NCBI GenBank assembly: GCA_013433145.1
Contig: CM024171.1
Location: forward strand, 10,168,065 to 10,232,064
Length of the DNA: 64,000 nt
Direction: 5' to 3'
Source of the DNA: Ascaris suum
Taxonomy: Eukaryota > Nematoda > Chromadorea > Rhabditida > Ascarididae
Shown: piece after piece, positions 36,641-64,000 of the stretch
Layout of the letters: every line of letters starts with the position of its first letter
Numbering within the stretch: position 1 is the stretch's first letter
Made by a program: the position numbers and the translations under genes
The notes under the pieces: model-generated
What the model saw: only the letters and a program-made list of their open reading frames with translations
What the model was told of the DNA's origin: nothing
The model's database searches: none

Positions 36641-37527
36641 CTTTTTAGGCTGAAAGTGTACGATATGCGATTTCTTGCATAATACTGCATACCTAAGAGA
36701 TCGAAAGGTGTCTAGCCAGAGCGACAAATTGTTCGCTGTCAGCGCCTATGTGTGTAGACGTAGTGCGCTCGGCATTCACTGCAAAAACTCTTAAAACTGA
36801 CGTTAGAAGTGAATTCACCTTGCAGACCTCAGTTCACATGTTTGTGCTTAGAGACATTAGACACTTTTCATTTGCTTTCAAAGCTATGCTCTTAGTCTTT
36901 CCGTCTTCTTTCCAGGTGGCCCATATGAGTGACAAAAACCACTATTGGTGTTCAGTACCAGAAATCACACAAAGCGTTCACTTTGGCACACATTTATTCA
37001 GGCGCTGTGCTCAGCAGCAGTTGCTTCGAAAGTCCACTCGTTGTTCGGAGAAAAAGTGAGCATTCGCATTGCAAACGATGCTCTCGCTTTACTCTCCGCT
37101 TATTTTTTACTATTTTTTGATGTAATTATTATCGATGATATCCGTGATTAATTCCTATTCATTCAACTCCTTCGAGACAATTCAAACTACACCCAAGATT
37201 AATTAACTCGTCTCCACCAGCCTCTGATATCACCATCGCAATATTCGTGTGACTATTTGATAGATACTGTGCTGACTGCTTCGCATAAACGATCCAGTTT
37301 GCATCCCGAATTCAATACGTGAATTCTTTATAGCGTTAATGGATTCAATCGACTAGATTTCAGTTGAGCTTCCACGCTTGTTTTCGCTCATAAAATTGAG
37401 TGCGTTAGCTGCTCACTATTGCCCGATCAGGTATGTCACCACGTTGATTCGCTGCCAACAACCCTCCAACGATCTCAGATTGGATGAAAAAAGTGTCACA
37501 TATAGGCAATTACACAAACATTAATAA
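36641..37527. other. Region with weak coding hints on both strands
   Basis: On the plus strand, a TTCCAG acceptor precedes VAHMSDKNHYWCSVPEI at about 36.92 kb. This recalls the H-x2-C-x-VPE loop of SLC22-type transporters, but no flanking helices could be assembled. The minus strand has NAERTTSTHIGADSEQF. Neither is secure. Confidence 0.25.
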
Positions 37528-37956
37528 ATGGAATTTGCTTTAGTTTATGCATTAGTTGCTTTCGCTATGTTAGCTGAAGATGGAGCCCTCGGCGATCATA
37601 AGAGGGTGAGGCCAAGAGAAGGTAATTATGAAAAAAATAGAGACAACAGAGGAGAGCAGTCTCGGTCGGTATCCCTGACGGGGTGTTCCAACTGTTTCCC
37701 AGCCTATCAAACAATAGGGAGCGTTAATTATCTGCTAACTATTTTAAACAACGTCATAAGTCGCGTCGGCCGTAGTTTCTTTCACTTGCGACTATGCGCT
37801 CGTTTAGCGAAGACAGCTTTCAGACGTTCTTCGCAATACTCACTGAACTCGACGCTAAACGCTCGACTGTCAATCCCGTCAACTGTCAATTTGGATGAGA
37901 GCACAATTATTGATGAGGTTCGCTTTATTTATGTTTCGCATATGCAGTGTCTATGA
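37528..37956 (+). CDS. Candidate secreted protein frame
   Basis: An ATG opens with a leader-like MEFALVYALVAFAMLAEDGA followed by charged sequence, and the frame runs 142 codons to TGA. A donor-like AAGAGG|GTGAGG lies 30 codons in, so the real product may be only a first exon encoding a signal peptide. The downstream half (Ser/Arg-rich) has no recognised domain. Confidence 0.3.
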   Translation: MEFALVYALVAFAMLAEDGALGDHKRVRPREGNYEKNRDNRGEQSRSVSLTGCSNCFPAYQTIGSVNYLLTILNNVISRVGRSFFHLRLCARLAKTAFRRSSQYSLNSTLNARLSIPSTVNLDESTIIDEVRFIYVSHMQCL

Positions 37957-38750
37957 TTTTTCGGATCGATTACCACACCTTCAGCAAATTATAAGCCTGT
38001 ATGCCTTCTCTCTCGGATGAAAGAAATAAAAATATTTGGAATTTTCGAGAAATTGAGGACCCAATTATAAAAAACACATAAAGAAATTGAAAAAATCCGT
38101 GGCTGCAAGCAAATATCTGAAATTGCGATGAATCTCTAAAGAAAGTCATTTAGAAATGTGAGGTTTTCGGAACGTTTTTTGGTAGGACTAGCTGATCCCA
38201 GGGGTACTTAATTTGCAACTACGTGAAAATCAACAAAATATACAGCTTTTCCGAGATATCAAATGCTTGGGAGGTCAAATTTCTAGACCATTGCGTTGTT
38301 CTCTTACTTCATTTACAATTGTCTTTTAATGTCACCATACTTTATAAAGCAAGAGCAAATTCACCACCTATTCGATTAAGCAGTTCGCGGCGATAAAAGT
38401 GAACAATAACAAAACGCGTACTACATGTTCCACCCAGTAAACTCACCGCGGAAGTCTGTAAATAAAAACGTCGACATAAAATGATAACTTCTCTTATATT
38501 TGAATTGAGTCATTGCAGCTTAACTCAAACTTCTAATTCCGGCTCTCGATTTTACAAAATAGGTTCCTCTTGAGGAAATGCAATGAATTTTCCCTTTCTA
38601 GGTGAACAGAGCTAATAGCGTTGAGATAAGTGACCAATATCACAATGATATAAATGACCACAGCTTTTTAATCATTTGACCACCTTAAAGTATCTTTTAA
38701 AATCGTTTTAAATATTGAAGCAAAGAAACAAAGAAATCACAGTACTTTAA

Positions 38751-57117
<18,367 letters not shown>

Positions 57118-60100
57118 CTTTTTCTAGAAGAGCTATATTGAATTCCTAATTTTTTCATGGGATGATTTGAAAATGGGATTTTTCAGCTGTCTGTGACTTA
57201 CAACCACCACTTCCCGATCATAACTGTTGCAACTGACATAACGTGCTCTAGTGGTCTCATGCTTTGTATTTTTTGTGTTATCTGAAATGAAAAGAATACA
57301 GAAAATTGATTTATTTGAATAGATTTCGCTCATTCACGATGCTAACGTCATGTATCGAGTATGCTGCAAAAGGTTTTTGAAAATTGCAAATTGCTGATTT
57401 GAGACCTGGTGATCTAATTCTTTAAAAAACTGGGAGACAGCTGTATTCCAAGAACTATAAAGAGTGTTGACGTCGAATTTTTAGCGTGTTTCCACCAAGA
57501 ATGTGTTTGATGGATGTGCTGCTCTTGTATTAGTAATATAATGATAAGTTTATTGCAGTCTAATGCTTTATCACGAACGTCCAAGTGAAAGACGAGGCTA
57601 CACTGTCGATCCAGTGCGAAATCGTAGGAAATCTCTGAAAAAGGGCATCGACAAAATGCTCTCCCCAAAGTCAGCATTTTAAGCTCAGTTTTTAACTCTA
57701 ACTACGCAGATTGACCAGGAGTTGAACTAAACAGCAGTTCAAAATCATTGATTTAAGATGAATGCTACAACGATTTGAGTTAAAGGTATTAGGATTTAAA
57801 ATTCGTTTTGTTAATCAATCTTAGAAATCTTGTCAGTAATACAGTCGCCACATGAAGTATTCTCTCGACGTGTCAGATGCCGTCCTCACATGAATGATGT
57901 CTGAACTTCATGGAAGCTCAATCCTAGGATGCCCTCACATTTCTAACATAATTTCGTCGTTTCCGGTCCCCGACGAGTAAGATGGTAACTTTCACGGTCG
58001 ATGACGACGACGACGGCAGGAAGGTTGAGGAGAGGACGTGCACTTCAAAAGCCGATTCACTTCATATTCAAGCAGATGTCAGTTGAGCGAGCTCATTTTG
58101 TTTAACCCGAATTTATATGTGTTCATCCAATCGCTGTTCAAATAGTAACAATCACCTCTTGCCATTCAGAGATTTGTCATCCCGTACTCTTCGTACACAA
58201 TTAACGACTTATCGATAACAGTTTCAACTTTCCCATACCTCATTTTTGCGTAATTGCCCACATCGGATGCCAGCATGGGAGAGCCAGATGATGAACAAAT
58301 AAAATAGCAGTACGCAACGAATGAGTTCCGTTACTCCAGATTGAACTTTTGTGGCTCAGTTGTTGCAAAATTTTCTTTTCCTCAACTTTGTTTCCCTTCA
58401 CTTGCCGATATACTCTCCTCGAATAAAATTTCCCAGTCTCCTTTTGTAGAGATGTTCATTTTTCAAGTATCGATGATTAATTTATTGCAAATTAACTCGT
58501 GATATCATATCGAATGCTGAGTTATTTCAGCGTGTTATCCCCCATATGGCACGTATAAAATTTTTCATTCTATTTCAATGTTTCACGAGAGTCGAATGTT
58601 TTTATTTTATTTTTATTTTATTCTATAAGATGAAATATGCTTATTTTCTTTCGATGAACTGCCATTTTCTTGAATAGTACCGTGGTGGTAACGCCTCAAA
58701 TTGACCTTTTCCTGGAGGAACTGTCGATTGCTAATGTCAACTGTTTACCTTCTAAAATTCACATCTTTACAGAAAAACACGGCGGTGAAGGTTCGTTTGC
58801 TTTCGTAAATAGTTAATATGACTTCAGCATACACACATATGCCCGACTGAATTCAATAGCGCGCTAATATGAAATTAGCTGCCCGAAATGGCACCTTCTC
58901 GCAGCTTACGGGAATGTTTTTGGTGACTTTGCAAACGTTCTACTGGGTATTCCCTTTAAATGCGACGAATTTCTAGGCTGTTCTGCGTATTTCTTTTCGA
59001 TATGAGCAGAAGAAAATTATCTTAATAAGTCAATGGGACTTTTGGAAATGCAAAATGTTTATGCTGAAAAAAAAATGTTAGTTTTTCTCATTATCGTTAT
59101 TTTTAATGAATTAGCCTCAATTTTAATTTTCGCCTTCGGAATTTTTTCGAATTCTACTGCTTAATATTTTTCTTCCTTTCCAGTATATTGTTTCACTGTT
59201 TCTCCGAGCACATTGATGAGATTGTTGAAAATTGAGTGATAGTGAATGTGGCATATGAATATAAAGAAGTGCATGTGTTTCGTGTTCAGTTAAGAATATA
59301 TGTACAATACTGGGACGTTGATATGTTCATCGTTATCATCGCCTTATCACCACTATTCCAGTCGTTCGTGAACACACTGTTATGCAAATACCACATGTTT
59401 GATCAGCCTGTTGTGTGAGGTGAATAAATCATTGCTCTATGCAGTGATGTAATCGTTGTGTGCATTTATTTATCGGAAATGACGTCATAGTAATCACTAA
59501 CATTGCGTTGTGTTGCACAGAATTTTAGTCGTTGCTGTGACCAACCAATCGAACGAAATTTTTTTAAACGCAAATTTTGTCCAAATTTATGCAAATTTCA
59601 TTGAACACTGATTACGCCTTCATAATACTTGGATTCATGTTTTTATATTCTGTCAAATGTATATATCATCTATTAATGCACAAATTAATGCATTGAAAAT
59701 CTCGTTATGAACGACGGAATGTTAACCTCGTCGGATAGTTCATGCGTAGGGAAGTCATGAATAAAAATTTGACTCTGAAACGAATAGAAATCTCGGAAAT
59801 ATTAAAGTAATAAGGCAGTTTTTCTTCAAAAATGCTGTCCGAAGTTCAGTAGAACAAGGCAGAGTGAGACCACATAGGAAGAAGTATTCTATATCTGCAC
59901 TATCTGCTAAATACACCCTTTAGAGCTCCAAATAGAGTGCTCGTATTTGAACGGAGCGCTAAAGGACGTACTCTCTCGCACAGGATGACGTAAAAAACTT
60001 GACATTCTCCTCGGCCTTATCGTATATAGATGAGAAGGTGATGAGTAATGCAAAAACTATGAACCATTGTTTGTAAACATCTAGCTGCGAGTTTTGAGCA

Positions 60101-60326
60101 TGAAAATGTATGTGGTTTGTATATGTTATCAGTAATGGTCTTTGCACAATAACGAATAATATCGAGAGGGGAAACGAAATTCAAAGGAAATCTGCAATGG
60201 AGGATAAATCAATGTCTTGTAATGCTATTTGAATAGTGTATAACTGCATTGGTACGTGATAATATGTCATTTGTTTTCACTGCTGCCAATATCTGCTCAT
60301 CAGGTCACCTGCACTATGCTCGCTAG
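57118..60326. other. Spacer with one candidate plus-strand exon
   Basis: A possible exon at 58678-58735 encodes TVVVTPQIDLFLEELSIAN after a GAATAG acceptor, but it does not match the phase of the last channel exon. A minus-strand frame at 57414-57677 (SLVFHLDVRDKALDCNKLII) is coding-like but unsupported. The rest holds only short AT-rich frames. Confidence 0.35.
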
Positions 60327-61057
<731 letters not shown>

Positions 61058-61383
61058 GTGAGCGACTTCGTCCGACTGCATGAACGAGGTTTACACTCAC
61101 CTGGTACTACGCAAGGCCGTAAGGCGCTTTTAACCGTGGTGAATATGCGTGATCAAGGATGCTGATATGACTTGCCCGTCGTTTATGTAAGTTATTGATT
61201 GTCAATCCCAATGTGCAAAAGTAAACCTTCTACGCGTTCTGCACAATTCTGACTGTGTAAATTTTCAAGACCCGAGAAGAGATCGCTGGAACATCCCATA
61301 GAAGCATGCCATGGGCCGAATTCGAATTTAATCAAATCGCTCAGGAGGACTATAATACTGAGAATTTTTGTTTTCAAACGTAC

Positions 61384-61451
61384 TCGCTCAGGATTATAAT
61401 TGCTTCTTCTCAAACGTTCAACCAGTTGCTTCTTCTCAAAAGCCTTTACAA
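61384..61451 (-). CDS. Candidate minus-strand exon
   Basis: Bounded by TTTGGGTTTAG and a GTACGT donor, it encodes VKAFEKKQLVERLRRSNYNP and ER. It contains an imperfect tandem repeat of GAGAAGAAGCAA. It could be part of the same minus-strand gene as the exon at 62314-62469, but the linking exons were not found. Confidence 0.33.
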
Positions 61452-62313
61452 CTAAACCCAAATGCACAGGAAGACTCCTGCCAGTTATCTTTAACTTACC
61501 TGTGAACCTGGCGAAAAGTATGAAATTTTAAACAAGATGCAAATATTACTGCCATTTATCATTTTGACCGTATCTCGCTACTTTTATATTCATTTAGCTT
61601 GGCCTCAGCATACACGACGTTGCTAGGTCGCAAAAGAAAGAGAGGTGAATGTTGCACACAAATATTGCATTATTCGGATTAGCCGGTGTTAGCAAGGGAA
61701 TGTTCCTTACTCGGGTCACACACAAGAATCGATGGTGAAGTTAACACTGTTATGCCGCCATTTCTCCAAAAGTGTTGCATAGATAAAGCAATTCCCCCAC
61801 AAAGCGATCACATGCCGAATCAAAGGTGGAACGCTGATGGTTGAATATCTCAAAAATAGATCATGGAGGTTGTTATGTCCCTCGCATTTAATATTTCACC
61901 TCACATATCCATGTTGCCACCTAGATTCATGGAAGAAACGGCTAGCTACACAATAAAATGCTTTCACTTGAACTGCTTGGTTGCGCAGAAAAAATTGAAT
62001 TTTCGGACAACATCAAACACAGACACACAAAACAGCTGACTTGCAGACCCCATGGTTTCTTTGAGACGGCCAATCCCAGTAAGAGTAAAGATGGTTCCAA
62101 CAGACATAGCAGTGCGGCAGGATCGTACGCCACACACGCATATACGCACACCCAACTACATAGATATGAAAATATGCGGTTGCTTCGACAAATTTCTTCT
62201 AGCTTCCGAGCAAGCACTCTAACAAACGCTGCTAGCAAGATTATTTTTGGTACAACGTAATCACAAAATTTTGAACTCGGATAGAAGAATCACAGCATTT
62301 GGCCTAGTCTTAC
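61452..62313. other. Region with unresolved minus-strand hints
   Basis: A GTTCACAG|GTAAGT donor-like site occurs on the minus strand at 61.50 kb, and a coding-like FVRVLARKLEEICRSNR follows a CTAGCAG near 62.23 kb. Phases do not join the neighbouring exons. Confidence 0.25.
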
Positions 62314-62469
62314 CTTTGTACCGGCTGGTATTCGTATCCGACGATTGCTGTTGTGTCGAAAATTAGCGCGTTTGGTAACGTTATCGCTGTTGTTCATTGA
62401 GTTTTCGCCGAAACTGGTTCTATCATCCGTGCTCTCGCGTGATTTAGAACCAGCTGGCTCTGCCAATTC
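62314..62469 (-). CDS. Internal exon of an unidentified minus-strand gene
   Basis: On the minus strand a CTTAG acceptor and a GTAAGA donor bound exactly 52 codons, phase 0 at both ends. The product reads ELAEPAGSKSRESTDDRTSF, GENSMNNSDNVTKRANFRHN and SNRRIRIPAGTK: polar, Asn/Ser/Arg-rich, with N-x-S/T sequons. The opposite strand has no competing frame. Upstream (higher coordinates) lies a single-helix segment whose possible phase-0 donor fits this exon. Confidence 0.6.
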
Positions 62470-63594
62470 CTAAGTAAAAGCGAATTACGAATGCTTCAAG
62501 TTATTGAAAATCGGCTAGTTGAAGTAATCCGTGTCTCGAAAAAATAATTCCGGGAACATTTTGAAAGATGATAGAATTTCTAACAGTGGTGTTCATAAAG
62601 TGAAGGCGAAAGGTTTGGAAGGAGAAGACCGAAGTCTTTTAAGGTGGGTGGGGAAAATTTTAAACCCACGAATATGCATAGCTCGAAAGCACTTGATATA
62701 GAATCGTTTTTTTTTTCGGAAGTGGAGAATTTCCCAAATCAATCGCTCGTTAAATGCCATAAACACTCCGTAAAGAAAATACAAACGATAACTAGTGCAA
62801 TGACTTATTTTTTGCCGCACTTTGAAAACTTCGAAGGAATCGATTATAGAATAAATACGTTAACGATTTCCATAGCATTGCATAGATGTGACTGATGGCG
62901 AAACTTGTAAAGCAGCCTTCTTAAGTAAAGTAATCTTTAATTCTCGGAGGCCACAGATCTTTTGCGACATCAATGTCGAACCATCAACTCATAATGAATT
63001 ATCTGCAGAGTGAGAATCGAATATGCCCTCTGAATAGCGCAATCGCACACCATTTATAGCAATTTCCATCACAGCGATTACGCTCAAAGAAATATCAACC
63101 GAACTTTTAGGAAGAAAACTCTTATGAGACTTGCAATTGGATACTTATGCGCGGACAGGCTGAAAGAAAGCGATTTGGAAGCTGATAAATTGAATAAGTA
63201 AAAAGTAATCTCAGCCCCGTTCTTCAATTGCGAATCCGCCAACCAACGACCACAAAGAAAATACTCATCTAAGTCCTTGCCCTTTACTCCTCCATTGATA
63301 TGATTGCTTCTGTTTTATGGCAATATGCTAGCTATTGCCTTTTTTCTTTCTCAGTACTCCTCTTCTTTCTCAATAACAGAAAATTTTATAACACATTACG
63401 ATAAAATATCACCACAAACAAAAATACCTAGTAACAACATTTAGAAACTACATCGCTTATATAGTAATTGCTGTGGTGGCAATCGGTAATTGCTTGCCAC
63501 AAATGCAGAAATTAAGTAATACCACATAAAGCGCCAGCAGAATATCATATCGAAGTAAACATTAAATAACAATCCATAGCGAGCAAATTGAAGC
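62470..63594. other. Spacer or intron
   Basis: No supported exon; likely the intron between the minus-strand segments on either side. Confidence 0.4.
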
Positions 63595-63845
63595 TTAGAA
63601 TAAGCGCTTCGAACGAACACTCATTTTATCTACAAACGAAACGAAGGCGAACGTAAGTACAATAGAAATAAATATAATAGGCAGTAGAATTAAAAGAGCC
63701 GCTCTAACGGCATTGAATGGCCTTGAAATCATGTTAAAAGTTCGTGGTGGTGCTACTTCGGCAGCTGATATTACTTCAATGTCAATAGAATCATTGTCGA
63801 ACGATTCCAATGCGAATGTTTTCATCGAAATCAATTCGTGTGTTC
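63595..63845 (-). CDS. Candidate exon with single membrane helix
   Basis: After a GTTTTGCAG acceptor (phase 1) the minus strand reads THELISMKTFALESFDNDSI, DIEVISAAEVAPPRTFNMIS, RPFNAVRAALLILLPIIFIS and IVLTFAFVSF. It then either continues VDKMSVRSKRLF to TAA or splices at a GTAGAT in phase 0. The second option would join the exon at 62314-62469, giving an acidic N-terminal part, one membrane helix and a glycosylatable C-terminal part (type II topology). Family unknown. Confidence 0.5.
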
Positions 63846-64000
63846 CTGCAAAACAATGAACTTCTCACTAATTGCATAGCGATACGATTGCATAGATGAA
63901 AGATATTACAGAAAGCAAGAATCGATATGTACATTAGATTATGCAGTGTGTATTATGCAAATAGAACATGAGCTCTGCATAACGCTTCCTTTAATCCTCT

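Noticed and set aside
36916..36966. SLC22-like loop (HYWCSVPE) on the plus strand
   Set aside because: Only a short resemblance; no membrane helices or phase-matched exons on either side.
57414..57677. Minus-strand frame of 87 codons (SLVFHLDVRDKALDCNKLII)
   Set aside because: Coding-like in part but without start, splice support or identifiable family; could not be tied to any gene.

Overview
This is eukaryotic, AT-rich, gene-sparse DNA with many small exons split by introns. Exon edges fit nematode splicing: acceptors mostly end TTTCAG and exons are about 100-150 bases. The richest locus is a two-pore potassium channel of the TWK type, a family strongly expanded in nematodes. The window is most likely from a nematode. 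The species cannot be named from the sequence. Gene models were assembled by hand from reading-frame continuity, GT/AG borders and intron phase, so exon edges are predictions.

Left end (1-5 kb): the last five exons of a TMEM120 (TACAN) homologue lie on the plus strand; the window starts inside one of them. Two exons of an unrelated minus-strand gene sit inside its first intron. A possible first exon of that minus gene lies beyond the TMEM120 stop, so the two genes would be interleaved.

Middle (5-38 kb): mostly non-coding sequence with homopolymer runs. It holds a short secreted-protein gene on the minus strand that looks frameshifted (11.3-11.75 kb), a possible zinc-binding exon (13.4 kb), and the convincing 3' end of a plus-strand gene whose upstream exons were not found (22.9-23.2 kb). 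Two decayed minus-strand coding stretches lie at 26.8-27.9 and 34.5-35.4 kb. A minus-strand gene end with unusually short introns is at 36.2-36.6 kb.

Right half (38-57 kb): one long plus-strand gene encodes a TWK channel. It starts near 38.75 kb, has both pore loops (TIGYGN and TIGLGD), and carries a cytoplasmic tail of about 500 residues spread over more than ten exons. The tail repeats a short I/V-Q-T-D/E motif that resembles dynein light chain (LC8) binding sites. Three long (TA)n tracts lie in or beside this locus.

Right end (57-64 kb): several plausible but unconnected exons lie on both strands, including a minus-strand single-membrane-segment protein. No RNA genes, CRISPR arrays or intact transposons were recognised.
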